Source: Actinomadura hallensis
Lineage (GTDB): Bacteria; Actinomycetota; Actinomycetes; Streptosporangiales; Streptosporangiaceae
Length of the DNA: 64,000 bases
Assembly (NCBI RefSeq): GCF_006716765.1
Contig: NZ_VFPO01000001.1
Coordinates: 6,138,001 to 6,202,000 of the forward strand
Reading direction: 5' to 3'
Shown: positions 35,294-44,364 of the stretch, in pieces
Position numbering within the stretch: position 1 is the first letter of the stretch
Layout: each line of letters starts with the position of its first letter
Notes under the pieces: model-generated
What the model was told of the DNA's origin: nothing
Database searches by the model: none
What the model saw: only the letters and a program-made list of their open reading frames with translations
Position numbers and translations under genes: made by a program

Positions 35294-35355
35294 GCGAACG
35301 CTCCGCGCGACGATTCTCCGGAGAATTCCGGAGAATCGTCGCGCGGAGCGTTCGC
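35294..35355. terminator. Perfect 29-bp inverted repeat, bidirectional terminator
   Basis: Bases 35294-35322 pair perfectly with 35327-35355 around a 4-nt loop (GAAT), beginning GCGAACGCTCCGCGCGACGA. It lies between the HTH gene (plus) and ispG (minus), which converge, so it should end both transcripts. It is the longest perfect palindrome I found in the window. Confidence 0.85.
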
Positions 35356-35381
35356 CCTCCGGTCGGCGCGTCAGCCGCGCA

Positions 35382-36548
35382 CTAGCCCGGGACGGTGATG
35401 ACCTCCGGCTTCCCGGACGCCGTCTCGCCGTCGCCCGCCTCCTCGGCCAGGCGCATGGCCTCGTCGATGAGCGTCTCGACGATCTTCGATTCGGGGACGG
35501 TCGCGATGACCTTGCCCTTGACGAAGATCTGCCCCTTGCCGTTCCCGGACGCGACGCCCAGGTCGGCCTCGCGCGCCTCGCCGGGGCCATTGACGACGCA
35601 GCCCATCACCGCGACCCGCAGCGGCACCTCCAGCCCGTCCAGCCCGGCGGTGACCTCGTCGGCGAGCTTGTAGACGTCCACCTGGGCCCGGCCGCAGGAG
35701 GGGCACGACACGATCTCCAGGCCGCGTTTGCGCAGGCCGAGCGACTCCAGGATCGCGATCCCGACCTTGACCTCCTCGACCGGCGGCGCCGACAGCGACA
35801 CCCGGATCGTGTCGCCGATGCCCTCCGCCAGCAGAGCGCCGAACGCCACCGACGACTTCACCGTGCCCTGGAACTTCGGCCCCGCCTCGGTCACCCCGAG
35901 ATGCAGCGGGTAGTCGCACGCGGCTGCCAGCTTCCGGTACGCCGAGATCATCACCAGCGGATCGTGGTGCTTCACCGAGATCTTCAGGTCGCCGAAGCCG
36001 TGCTCCTCGAACAGCGAGCACTCCCACAGCGCCGACTCGACCAGCGCGTCGGCCGTGGCGCTGCCGTACTTGGCCAGCAGCCGCTTGTCCAGCGAGCCCG
36101 CGTTCACCCCGATCCGGATCGGGACCCGCGCCGCCTCCGCGGCCTTCGCGATCTCCGCGACCTTGTCGTCGAACGCCCTGATGTTGCCCGGGTTCACCCG
36201 GACGGCGGCGCACCCGGCGTCGATCGCCGCGAACACGTACTTGGGCTGGAAGTGGATGTCGGCGATCACCGGGATCTGCGACTTGCGGGCGATCTCCGGC
36301 AGGGCCTCGGCGTCGTCGGCCGAGGGCACCGCCACCCGCACGATCTGGCATCCGGACGCCGTCAGCTGCGCGATCTGCTGGAGGGTCGCATTCACGTCCG
36401 CCGTGACCGTGGTGGTCATCGACTGGACGCTCACCGGCGCCGTGCCGCCGACCTGCACGGCCCGGTCGTCGTGGCCCAGGGTCAGCTGTCTGCTCTTCCG
36501 CCGCGGGCTGAGCACTGGCGCCACCTTGGGCATACCGAGATCGACCAT
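35382..36548 (-). CDS. ispG: 4-hydroxy-3-methylbut-2-enyl-diphosphate synthase (IspG/GcpE)
   Basis: The sixth-step enzyme of the MEP pathway, converting MEcPP to HMBPP using a 4Fe-4S cluster. It is 388 residues, the usual size for the two-domain bacterial form. The N-terminal TIM barrel has [22 protein letters not shown] and [10 protein letters not shown]. The C-terminal cluster domain has [11 protein letters not shown] and [10 protein letters not shown] with the three Cys ligands and a Glu. It lies 62 bp after the IspH-DXS fusion in the operon and ends at the long palindrome. It is probably a cluster-dedicated second copy to raise isoprenoid supply. Confidence 0.95.
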   Translation of the reverse strand: MVDLGMPKVAPVLSPRRKSRQLTLGHDDRAVQVGGTAPVSVQSMTTTVTADVNATLQQIAQLTASGCQIVRVAVPSADDAEALPEIARKSQIPVIADIHFQPKYVFAAIDAGCAAVRVNPGNIRAFDDKVAEIAKAAEAARVPIRIGVNAGSLDKRLLAKYGSATADALVESALWECSLFEEHGFGDLKISVKHHDPLVMISAYRKLAAACDYPLHLGVTEAGPKFQGTVKSSVAFGALLAEGIGDTIRVSLSAPPVEEVKVGIAILESLGLRKRGLEIVSCPSCGRAQVDVYKLADEVTAGLDGLEVPLRVAVMGCVVNGPGEAREADLGVASGNGKGQIFVKGKVIATVPESKIVETLIDEAMRLAEEAGDGETASGKPEVITVPG

Positions 36549-36610
36549 GTCCGATCATCCTCTCTTCGGTCACCGGGCTCCGGACCGACGGCCGCCGGGA
36601 TCGCCGGCGG

Positions 36611-39463
36611 TCATCGCGGGCTCGTCTCCGCACCCGTCCGGGCGGAGACGCGCAGGTCGGCGTGGTAGTCCCGCACCGTCCGGGCGATCTCCTCGCCGGA
36701 CAGGCCCATGTCGGCCAGGAGACCGGTCCGGTCGCCGTGCTCGATGAAGGCACGGGGAAGGCCGAGGTTGCGGACGGGGGTGCGCACGCCCTCGTCGGCG
36801 CAGGCCTGGGCGAGGCAAGCGCCGACGCCGCCGGTGCGGGAGCTGTCCTCGACGGTGACGACGAGCTGGTGCCGGGCAGCGAGGCCGGTCAGGGCGGGAT
36901 TGACCGGGATCACCCAGCGCGGATCGATGATGGTGACGCCGATGCCCTGGTCTTCCAGGATGTCGGCGGCCTGGAGGCACGCCTCGGCGAGCACCCCCGT
37001 GGAGACGATGAGCACGTCGAGGGAGAGCCCGCGGCTGCGGCGCAGCAGGTCCATGCCGTCGACGCGGACGACGGCGTCGATGTCCGGCCCGGCGGTGGCC
37101 TTCGGGAAGCGCAGGACGGTCGGCCCGTCGCTGACCTCCACGGCCTCCCGGAGGGTCTCGCGGAGCCGGGCGGGGTCGCGGGGCGCGGCGACCCGCACGC
37201 CGGGCACCACGCCGAGGATCGACATGTCCCACATGCCGTGGTGGCTGGCGCCGTCCGGGCCGGTGATCCCGGCGCGGTCCAGCACGAACGTCACCGGCAG
37301 GCGGTGCAGGGCGACGTCCATGACGACCTGGTCGAACGCCCGATTGAGGAACGTGGAGTAGACGGCGACGACGGGGTGCAGCCCGCCGAGGGCCAGCCCG
37401 GCCGCGGAACCGGCGGCGTGCTGTTCGGCGATGCCGACGTCGTACATGCGGTCGGGGAACCGTTCCGCGAACGCGGACAGCCCCGTGGGTCCGGGCATGG
37501 CGGCGGTGATGGCGACGACCTCGTCGTGGTCCTCGCCCACCGCGCACAGCTCGTCGGCGAAGATCTTCGTCCAGGAGGTGCCGGACGACGCGGGCGCCTT
37601 CCCGGTCTCCGGGTCGATCTTGCCGATGCCGTGCATGTGGTCGGCCTGGTCGTTCTCGGCGGGCGCGTAGCCCCGGCCCTTCCGGGTGACGACGTGCACG
37701 ACCACGGGACGGCCCATGGCGCGCGCCGCCTCCAGGGCCCGTTCGCAGGCGGACACGTCGTGCCCGTTGACGGGGCCGATGTAGCCGAAGCCCATGGTGG
37801 TGAAGAGGTTGTCCTCCGCCGCGCGGCCGTCGCGGGTGTAGACCTCCAGCCACGAGTCGGACGAGTTCCGCAGGTGCTGGAGGTGCCGGCCGATCCCGCC
37901 GATGGTCGGGGCGTAGGAGCGGCCGTTGTCGTTCAGCACGACGATCACCGGCCGGTCGGGGGCGCCGGCCAGGTTGTTGAGGCCCTCCCACGCCATGCCG
38001 CCGGTCAGCGCGCCGTCGCCGATCACCGCGACCACGGACCGGTCGGCGAGCCCGCGGCGCTGGTAGGCCTTGGCCAGGCCGTCCGCGTAGGAGAGCGCGG
38101 TCGAGGCGTGCGAGTTCTCCACCAGGTCGTGCACCGACTCGGCCTGCGACGGGTACCCGGACAGACCGCCGCGCTGGCGGAGCCGGTCGAAGCCGTCCGC
38201 CCGGCCGGTGAGCAGCTTGTGCACGTACGACTGGTGGCCGGTGTCGAAGATGAACTTGTCGTCGGGCGAGGCGAACACGCGGTGCAGCGCGATCATCAGC
38301 TCCACCACGCCGAGGTTGGGACCGAGGTGCCCGCCGGTGCGGGCCACGGCCCCCACCAGGAAATCGCGGATCTCCGCCGCCAGCGCGGGCAGTTCCTCCG
38401 CGGGCAGTTCCCGCAGATCAGCCGGGTCGCGGATGCCTTCCAGCAATGTCCTTGGTGGCCCTTCTCCGGGCCGCTCCGTTGCGGCCGCGGACGTGCGGGC
38501 CCGCGACGCGGACTGCGCCGTGCCCGGATGGTCCAGCTCGCGCGGCAGGGCGAAGTGCATCCCCTCCGTGACCGGCTCGATCTCCTGGACCTCGTCGTAT
38601 CCTCGTTCGCGCAACCAGGTCAGCACGTCCTGGACGAGTTCGTCGGGGACGGACGCGCCGCTCGTCAGCCCGACGGTCGTCACGCCGTCGAGCCACGACT
38701 CGTCGATCTCCTCGGCACAGTCCACGAGGTGGGCGGCGGTGCCGCACTCCCGTGCGACCTCGACCAGGCGGACGGAGTTGGACGAGTTCGCCGAGCCGAC
38801 GACGATGACCAGCTCGGAGGCCGCCGCGATCTCTTTCACCGCGACCTGGCGGTTCTGGGTGGCGTAGCAGATGTCGTCCGACGGCGGATCCATCAGGTTG
38901 GGGAACCGCCGGCGGAGGGCCGCGACCGTGGCGAGGGTCTCGTCCACCGACAAGGTGGTCTGCGACAGCCACACGACGCGGTCGGGGTCGCGCACCTGCA
39001 CGTTCTTCACATCGTCCGGTCCGTCGACCAGGTGGATGTGGTCCGGGGCCTCGCCCAGGGTGCCGATGACCTCTTCGTGGCCGTCGTGCCCGATCAGCAG
39101 GATGTCGTAGTCCGCCTCGGCGAAGCGGACGGCCTCCCGGTGGACCTTGGTGACGAGCGGGCACGTGGCGTCGATCGTCGTGAGGTTCTGGGCTCTGGCC
39201 TCCTCGTGCACGGACGGCGCCACCCCGTGCGCGGAGAACACGACGGTGGCGCCCTCGGGCACCTCCTCGGTCTCCTCGACGAAGATGACGCCGCGTTCCT
39301 CCAGGGACTTCACGACGAAGGTGTTGTGGACGATCTGCTTCCGCACGTAGACGGGGGGTCCGTACTTCTCCAGGCAGATCTCTACGGTCCGCACGGCCCG
39401 CTCCACGCCGGCGCAGGAACTGCGCGGCTTCGCGAGCAGGACGCGGCGATGGGAAAGCGCCAT
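36611..39463 (-). CDS. Bifunctional IspH-DXS fusion: HMBPP reductase and 1-deoxy-D-xylulose-5-phosphate synthase in one chain
   Basis: One uninterrupted 950-residue frame joins the last and first enzymes of the MEP pathway. Residues 1 to about 310 are complete IspH: Fe-S Cys17 ([12 protein letters not shown]), Cys101 ([11 protein letters not shown]) and Cys199 ([11 protein letters not shown]), His46, His79, His129 and [11 protein letters not shown] linker of about 30 residues rich in Ala/Ser/Arg follows. From about residue 338 a complete DXS runs to the end: [29 protein letters not shown] (His410), the TPP motif [16 protein letters not shown] (482-497) and [15 protein letters not shown]. IspH makes IPP/DMAPP; DXS condenses pyruvate with GAP. 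It lies 28 bp after the THN synthase and 62 bp before ispG. Confidence 0.95.
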   Translation of the reverse strand: MALSHRRVLLAKPRSSCAGVERAVRTVEICLEKYGPPVYVRKQIVHNTFVVKSLEERGVIFVEETEEVPEGATVVFSAHGVAPSVHEEARAQNLTTIDATCPLVTKVHREAVRFAEADYDILLIGHDGHEEVIGTLGEAPDHIHLVDGPDDVKNVQVRDPDRVVWLSQTTLSVDETLATVAALRRRFPNLMDPPSDDICYATQNRQVAVKEIAAASELVIVVGSANSSNSVRLVEVARECGTAAHLVDCAEEIDESWLDGVTTVGLTSGASVPDELVQDVLTWLRERGYDEVQEIEPVTEGMHFALPRELDHPGTAQSASRARTSAAATERPGEGPPRTLLEGIRDPADLRELPAEELPALAAEIRDFLVGAVARTGGHLGPNLGVVELMIALHRVFASPDDKFIFDTGHQSYVHKLLTGRADGFDRLRQRGGLSGYPSQAESVHDLVENSHASTALSYADGLAKAYQRRGLADRSVVAVIGDGALTGGMAWEGLNNLAGAPDRPVIVVLNDNGRSYAPTIGGIGRHLQHLRNSSDSWLEVYTRDGRAAEDNLFTTMGFGYIGPVNGHDVSACERALEAARAMGRPVVVHVVTRKGRGYAPAENDQADHMHGIGKIDPETGKAPASSGTSWTKIFADELCAVGEDHDEVVAITAAMPGPTGLSAFAERFPDRMYDVGIAEQHAAGSAAGLALGGLHPVVAVYSTFLNRAFDQVVMDVALHRLPVTFVLDRAGITGPDGASHHGMWDMSILGVVPGVRVAAPRDPARLRETLREAVEVSDGPTVLRFPKATAGPDIDAVVRVDGMDLLRRSRGLSLDVLIVSTGVLAEACLQAADILEDQGIGVTIIDPRWVIPVNPALTGLAARHQLVVTVEDSSRTGGVGACLAQACADEGVRTPVRNLGLPRAFIEHGDRTGLLADMGLSGEEIARTVRDYHADLRVSARTGAETSPR

Positions 39464-39491
39464 GATTCCTCTCAGGGTGGGCTGTCTCGTC

Positions 39492-40595
39492 TTAATGGAG
39501 GGAGGACGTCAGCTCATCCGGCTGAGCTCGTTCCATGTCCGCGGGGGTGTCCACGGTCCAGCGGCCGACCGCCATCTCGGCGGTGATCCCGGGACCGAAG
39601 CCCGCGATCACGCCGGTGTCGCCGGGCGTCATCTCGTCGTCCTCGAACAGCCTGCGCAGCGCGTCCAGCACGACCGCGCTGGCGATGTTGCCGTACTGGG
39701 TCAGCGTCGCCCAGCTGTAACGGAACATGTCCCGGTCGACGTCGAGGAACTTGGCGAGGTCGTCCAGGATGCGGGGGCCGCCGGCGTGGATGATGTAGAA
39801 GTCGAGGTTGCGGACGTCCCAGCCGTGGGCCGCCGCGAGCTCGCGCAGCACCGGGGCGAGGGGCTCCATCGTCCCGGGCACCCGGCGGTCGAGCTGGAAG
39901 TGGAAGCCGGTCTCCCGGACGGCGTAGGAGATCCATTCCTCGGTGCCGGGGATGAGGTACGACGAGTTGCGCTCCAGCGCGACGCCGAAGCCGCCGCTGC
40001 CCCGCACCACCGCCGCTCCGACGGCGTCGCCGAACAGCCCGTCCGACAGCAGCGCGCCGATGTTGTCGTCGCCCGGCTGGTAGCACAGTGAGCAAAGCTC
40101 GCACGACACGATCAGGACGTTGCTCTCGGGGTGGGCGGTGCAGAACTCCTGGGCGCGGTTGATCGCCGCGCCGCCCGCCGCGCAGCCGAGCTGGGCGATG
40201 GGGATCTGCCGGGTGTCGTACCGGAAGCCCATGTTGTTGATCAACCAGGCGGTCAGCGACGGCATCATGAAGCCCGTGCACGACACGTAGATGATGGCGT
40301 CGATGTCGCGCACCGTCACCGCGGCGTTCGCCAAGGCCTCCTCGATGACCTCGGGGCACCGCTTCTTGGACTCGGCCTCGTAGAGGCGGTTGCGCTCCTC
40401 GAAGCCGGGGTGGAGCAGGGCCTCCTCAATGGGCTGGACGATGTGCCGTTTCTTCACCCCGGTGTTCTGGATCAGGCGGAGCGCCAAGGGGAGCTGCGGT
40501 TTTCCCGCGTGCACCTTCTCGGCGAACTCCAGGGTGTCCTCCATGGTGACGACGTACTCCGGCACACGAATCGACGGCTTGCACAGCGTTGGCAT
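39492..40595 (-). CDS. Type III polyketide synthase, 1,3,6,8-tetrahydroxynaphthalene synthase (RppA-like)
   Basis: A 367-residue chalcone-synthase-fold enzyme that condenses five malonyl-CoA into THN, the naphthalene core. The catalytic triad falls at the RppA positions: Cys about 136 ([10 protein letters not shown]), His about 267 ([10 protein letters not shown]) and Asn about 301 (TQYGNIASA). [18 protein letters not shown] and the CoA-binding tail [10 protein letters not shown] are also present. It starts the aromatic branch of the pathway. It is in the operon directly before the IspH-DXS gene. Confidence 0.93.
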   Translation of the reverse strand: MPTLCKPSIRVPEYVVTMEDTLEFAEKVHAGKPQLPLALRLIQNTGVKKRHIVQPIEEALLHPGFEERNRLYEAESKKRCPEVIEEALANAAVTVRDIDAIIYVSCTGFMMPSLTAWLINNMGFRYDTRQIPIAQLGCAAGGAAINRAQEFCTAHPESNVLIVSCELCSLCYQPGDDNIGALLSDGLFGDAVGAAVVRGSGGFGVALERNSSYLIPGTEEWISYAVRETGFHFQLDRRVPGTMEPLAPVLRELAAAHGWDVRNLDFYIIHAGGPRILDDLAKFLDVDRDMFRYSWATLTQYGNIASAVVLDALRRLFEDDEMTPGDTGVIAGFGPGITAEMAVGRWTVDTPADMERAQPDELTSSLH

Positions 40596-40681
40596 GTATC
40601 GGATCCACTTTCTTCAGAGGCCACACGTTGCGGTCCGGGCCGGGGCGGGCGGCGGGGATGGGCCGAACCGCCGCGACCGGT

Positions 40682-40721
40682 GTCCGAGGAGTTGGGGGCG
40701 GGTCCGAGGAGTTGGGGGCGG
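40682..40721. repeat. Perfect 20-bp tandem duplication
   Basis: GTCCGAGGAGTTGGGGGCGG occurs twice in direct succession (40682-40701, 40702-40721) in the 274-bp gap between the methyltransferase and THN-synthase genes. This is the largest gap inside the operon. Confidence 0.95.
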
Positions 40722-40869
40722 TCGGGCGGGGACGTCCGGCGTGGGGCGGGGCCGGGCGGGGCACGGCGTCCCGCTCGCGGGGCGCGGGACGCCGTGTTCC
40801 GGACTCGGGCCGCCCGCGTTCGCGGCGTGCCGGAGATCACGCGGTCTTTCGGGCGTTCTTCAGGGGTCC

Positions 40870-41937
40870 TCAGGCGGTCTTGGTCCCGGAGAGGATGGCC
40901 GGCACCGGGATGACGTCCTGCGGCAGTTCCGCGGGGTCCTTGGTGACCGTCCTGGTCACCTCGAAGCCGCTTTCCTCCAGCCAGCTCCGGTAGGTGGAGA
41001 GCTTCTGCGGCCCGCCCTGGCCCATGGTGCAGCCGATGAAGAAGGCGGGGAAGAAGTCGACGTTGAGGTTGTCGGTCTCCGTGACGTCCTCCGGATACAC
41101 GGGGACCAGGATGTTGACCTGCCCGCCGACCGGCAGCGACTTGTGGACGCCGTTCAGGATCTGGATGACGGCGTCCCTGTCGAACATGTCAAGGAAGTGC
41201 TTGATCAGAACGACGTTGTAGCCTTCGGGCACCCCGTCGAAGACGTTGCCGCCGATGAACGAGCAGTGCTCCGCCACGCCGTGCGCCCGGAAGTTCTCCA
41301 GGCACTCGGTCTCCTTCTCCGGCAGGTCGAAGGTCGTCACCCGCATGCCGGGGACGTGCTTCATCTTGTAGGTGTGCACGGCCCCGAGCCCGGTGTTCCC
41401 GGCGAGGTCGAGCACCTGCGCGCCGGACGGCATGTCGATGTTGGCGAAGAACCAGGGGTCGATGTTGGCCGTGACGGTGTCCATCAGCTTCGCCCACGCC
41501 TCGCGGAGGTCCCGGTGCTCGGCGACCGCGTCGTACAGGGTCCCGTCGGCGCCGTAGAGCTCCTTCAGCCCCACGAGCGTCCCGGTCCGGGCGCTCTCGG
41601 TCAGGTTGAACAGCTGCCGCAGCGCGACCACCTTGATCATGTTCATGTAGGCGAGCGCGCGCTTGAGGTCCCGTTCCGGGACGTCCGCGAGCGCGGCGAG
41701 GGAGTAGCCGCGGCCGTCGTCGTAGGCGACGAAGTGCTCCTTGACCAGCAGGAACAGGAGCTGCTCCACCGCGTCCGGCTTCACGCCGACCGCGTCGCCG
41801 AGCTCCGCGGCCGTCATCCCGGGCCGCTCCCGCAGCGCGTCGATGATGCCGAGTTCGAAGCAGGACAGCAGCGTCATGAACCGCGTGGGTCCCACCATGT
41901 ATTCGCGGAATCGCGCGAGCGTCGCTTCCGGTGTCAT
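40870..41937 (-). CDS. SAM-dependent methyltransferase, O-methyltransferase (family 2) fold
   Basis: A 355-residue methyltransferase. The N-terminal dimerisation/winged-helix domain (TLLSCFELGIIDALRERPGMTAAELG) is followed by a Rossmann SAM domain with AQVLDLAGNTG and VTTFDLPEKE. At the usual catalytic-His position the text is VVLIKHFLDMFDRD, so a His is present but shifted from the common LHDW form. In related naphthoquinone clusters such enzymes O- or C-methylate the flaviolin-type core; the site cannot be read here. AAAGGG before the ATG serves as a ribosome site. Confidence 0.85.
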   Translation of the reverse strand: MTPEATLARFREYMVGPTRFMTLLSCFELGIIDALRERPGMTAAELGDAVGVKPDAVEQLLFLLVKEHFVAYDDGRGYSLAALADVPERDLKRALAYMNMIKVVALRQLFNLTESARTGTLVGLKELYGADGTLYDAVAEHRDLREAWAKLMDTVTANIDPWFFANIDMPSGAQVLDLAGNTGLGAVHTYKMKHVPGMRVTTFDLPEKETECLENFRAHGVAEHCSFIGGNVFDGVPEGYNVVLIKHFLDMFDRDAVIQILNGVHKSLPVGGQVNILVPVYPEDVTETDNLNVDFFPAFFIGCTMGQGGPQKLSTYRSWLEESGFEVTRTVTKDPAELPQDVIPVPAILSGTKTA

Positions 41938-42007
41938 TGCACTGGCCCTTTCGCGTCGGTTCGTCCACCCCCGCTGCCGGGGGCGGGTCGCGGGGAACGG
42001 TCCCGGG

Positions 42008-43594
42008 TCAGGCCCGGTCCTTCATCTCTTCCTTGAGCCGGCGGGACAGCGCGAGCCGCTGCACCTTGAGCGTCCCGGTGCGCGGCAGCTCGGCCCGGGG
42101 GATCTGGACCGGTTCGGCGAGCTGGGGGAGGCCGGCGACGGCCGCGCGCCAGCGGTCCCGGTCCAGCGGCGCGTCGTCGGTGGTGCAGACCACCGGCACC
42201 GGCTGGGACTTCACGCCGTGGACGACGACGAGCTCGCACAGCTCCTCCAGCTTGCCGAGCACCTGGTCCTCGACCTCCAGGGAGCTCCGCACCCCGCCGA
42301 TCATGTCGACCTCGCGGTCGAGCATGTGCAGGCAGCCGAACTTGGTGCGGTAGCCGACGTCCCCGGTGCGCCACCAGTCGCCGAACCGGTTCTCGTCGTA
42401 GCGGTCCTGCTCCGCGAAGTAGGTCTTGGCGAGGCCGCTCCAGGCGACCTCGATGTAGCCGGGGTTCTCCTCGGACACCGGCCGGCCGTTCCGGCTGACC
42501 AGGCGGATCTTCGCGCAGCCGAACGGCATCTGCCAGCCGACGCAGCGCCCGTTGGTCCGGTGTGCGGAGTGGCGGAAGTAGGCGCGGCCGACCGCCGGGC
42601 CGACCTCGCTCTGCCCGTAGATCTGGAAGAAGATCGCCCCCCGCCGCGTGGACGCCTTGAGGAGCCGGCTCATCGTCCGGGGGTGGATGGCGTCGAAGGT
42701 GCTGCTGAAGTACTTCACCGTGGAGAACGGCTTGCGCGGGTCGTCGGCCAGCGGCTCCCACTCCATGAGGGAGTTGGGCAACGCCTCCACGAAGCCGGGT
42801 CTGTGCTCCAGGAACGCCTCGGCGACCTTGTCGAGGGAGGGCTCGCGCAGGAGGACTACCGGCATCTCCTGCAGGAGCGCGAGGGACATCGCGGCGACCA
42901 TGCGGGAGTGCACGAACGGGATGTGGATCGCCACGGTCTCCTTGCGGCGCATCAGCGACAGGAGCCGCCACTGCGGCTTGAGCCGGACGGCCTGCGTGCG
43001 GGGCGTGTGCACGACGAGCTTGGGAATTCCGGTCGTGCCGGACGTGTGGGTGATGACGGCGGCGGCGTCGATCCGCCGGATCCGCGGCGGGACGTCCGGC
43101 GACCCGGCGAGGTCCTCGAGCGACTGCGCGCCGGGCCGGTGGCCGCGCACGAGCAGCGTCCGCTGGACGAGGTCGGCCAGCGGCAGCTCGCCGAGCACGT
43201 CGAGCTTGGGCTCGTCGGTGAGCAGGGTCGGCTGGTCGAGCCGCTTGAGCAGCGCGCCGACGTTGATGGCGTCCAGCGAGGGCGACAGCATCACCGGGAC
43301 GGCACCGATCCGGGACGTCGCGGCGCCGAGCAGCCAGGCGTCGGCGTTGGCGGTCTTGTAGACGACGACGTGCTCGTCGGGCCGGACGCCGACCGCCCAC
43401 AGCCGGGCCGCCAGGTCGCGGAGGTGGCCGGCGAAGTCGGTGACCGTCATGTGCCGCCCGGCCCCGGGCAGCACGTCCAGGTCGTGGTCGAGGTCGATCG
43501 GCGTCGCGGGGTTCATGGCCGCGGCCAGCTCCGGCAGCAGGCCGATGTGGAGACCGCGCTTCTGAACCGATTTGTAGGCGATGGAACGCTTCAT
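42008..43594 (-). CDS. AMP-forming adenylate/acyl-CoA ligase family protein
   Basis: A 528-residue ANL-superfamily enzyme that activates a substrate with ATP. The core motifs are intact: HTSGTTGIPKLVV (P-loop), IYGQSEVGPA (A5), WRTGDVGY (A7) and the C-terminal Lys in RTGTLKVQRLAL. There is no obvious carboxylic acid in a THN-derived pathway. Possible roles are activation of a side-chain acid, or, as in the CreM-type branch of this superfamily, ATP-dependent diazotisation of an aromatic amine made by the aminotransferase. No nitrite-forming CreD/CreE pair is visible, so that is speculative. Confidence 0.85.
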   Translation of the reverse strand: MKRSIAYKSVQKRGLHIGLLPELAAAMNPATPIDLDHDLDVLPGAGRHMTVTDFAGHLRDLAARLWAVGVRPDEHVVVYKTANADAWLLGAATSRIGAVPVMLSPSLDAINVGALLKRLDQPTLLTDEPKLDVLGELPLADLVQRTLLVRGHRPGAQSLEDLAGSPDVPPRIRRIDAAAVITHTSGTTGIPKLVVHTPRTQAVRLKPQWRLLSLMRRKETVAIHIPFVHSRMVAAMSLALLQEMPVVLLREPSLDKVAEAFLEHRPGFVEALPNSLMEWEPLADDPRKPFSTVKYFSSTFDAIHPRTMSRLLKASTRRGAIFFQIYGQSEVGPAVGRAYFRHSAHRTNGRCVGWQMPFGCAKIRLVSRNGRPVSEENPGYIEVAWSGLAKTYFAEQDRYDENRFGDWWRTGDVGYRTKFGCLHMLDREVDMIGGVRSSLEVEDQVLGKLEELCELVVVHGVKSQPVPVVCTTDDAPLDRDRWRAAVAGLPQLAEPVQIPRAELPRTGTLKVQRLALSRRLKEEMKDRA

Positions 43595-43719
43595 GGGGGG
43601 TGACTCCCTTGCGGTGTTCAGCTACGTCGGCGGGGGTGCGCCCGAGCGTTTCGGGTCGTGGACGGGCCCGCCGTGGAGAACGAGGCGGCGGGCCCGGAGT
43701 CGGGGGTGCGCGGGAGTCG

Positions 43720-44328
43720 TCAGGCGGTGCGGGCGGCCTTGAGCGCGGCCGCGACGTCGACGGCGCGCCTGGCCTGGTAGGCGGCCGCCCGCAGCGGCAC
43801 GTCGCCCGGAGCGCCGTCGGCCGCCCGGTGGGACGTGCCGTAGGGGTTGCCCAGCTCGAACTGGACGGGGTCGGTGTAACCGGGAGGCACGATGACGCCG
43901 CCCCAGTGGTAGAACACGTTGCCCAGCGCGAGGATCGTGGACTCCTGCCCGCCGTGCGCGGTGCCGGTGGAGGTGAAGGCCGAGTACACCTTCCCGGCGA
44001 GCCTGCCCTCTCGCCACAGCCCGCCCGTCGTGTCGATGAACGCCTTGAGCTGCATGGACGGGTTCCCGAACCGGGTCGGGGTGCCGAACAGCACCACGTC
44101 GGCCCACTCCAGGTCGTCGAGAGCGGCCTCGGTGACGTCCGCGGCATCCTCGATGTGCTGGGCCCAGGCCGGGTTGGCGTCGATCGCGTGCTGCGGGGCC
44201 AGCTCGGGGACCCTGCGCAGCCGCACCTGCGCACCGGCCTTCTCCGCGCCCTCGGCCGCCGCCGAAGCCAGGGCGTGCACGGTGCCGGTCGAGCTGTAGT
44301 AGATGATCGCGGCGTTCACAGTCCGCAT
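43720..44328 (-). CDS. WrbA-like NAD(P)H:quinone oxidoreductase (flavodoxin fold)
   Basis: A 202-residue FMN protein that reduces quinones by two electrons. The FMN phosphate loop YYSSTGTVHALA and the isoalloxazine-contact region FGTPTRFGNPSMQLKAFIDTTGGLW match WrbA, as does STGTAHGGQESTIL. In this operon it probably keeps naphthoquinone intermediates in the hydroquinone state that aromatic prenyltransferases prefer, or protects the cell. It is 36 bp from the aminotransferase gene. Confidence 0.9.
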   Translation of the reverse strand: MRTVNAAIIYYSSTGTVHALASAAAEGAEKAGAQVRLRRVPELAPQHAIDANPAWAQHIEDAADVTEAALDDLEWADVVLFGTPTRFGNPSMQLKAFIDTTGGLWREGRLAGKVYSAFTSTGTAHGGQESTILALGNVFYHWGGVIVPPGYTDPVQFELGNPYGTSHRAADGAPGDVPLRAAAYQARRAVDVAAALKAARTA

Positions 44329-44364
44329 GGTCGGTCTCCTCTCCTGCTGCTGGAACGGGCCCGG

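Noticed and set aside
36662-39586. Plus-strand open frame of 974 codons opposite the IspH-DXS gene
   Set aside because: It is antisense to an unmistakable fusion gene, with composition typical of a reversed codon-biased frame.
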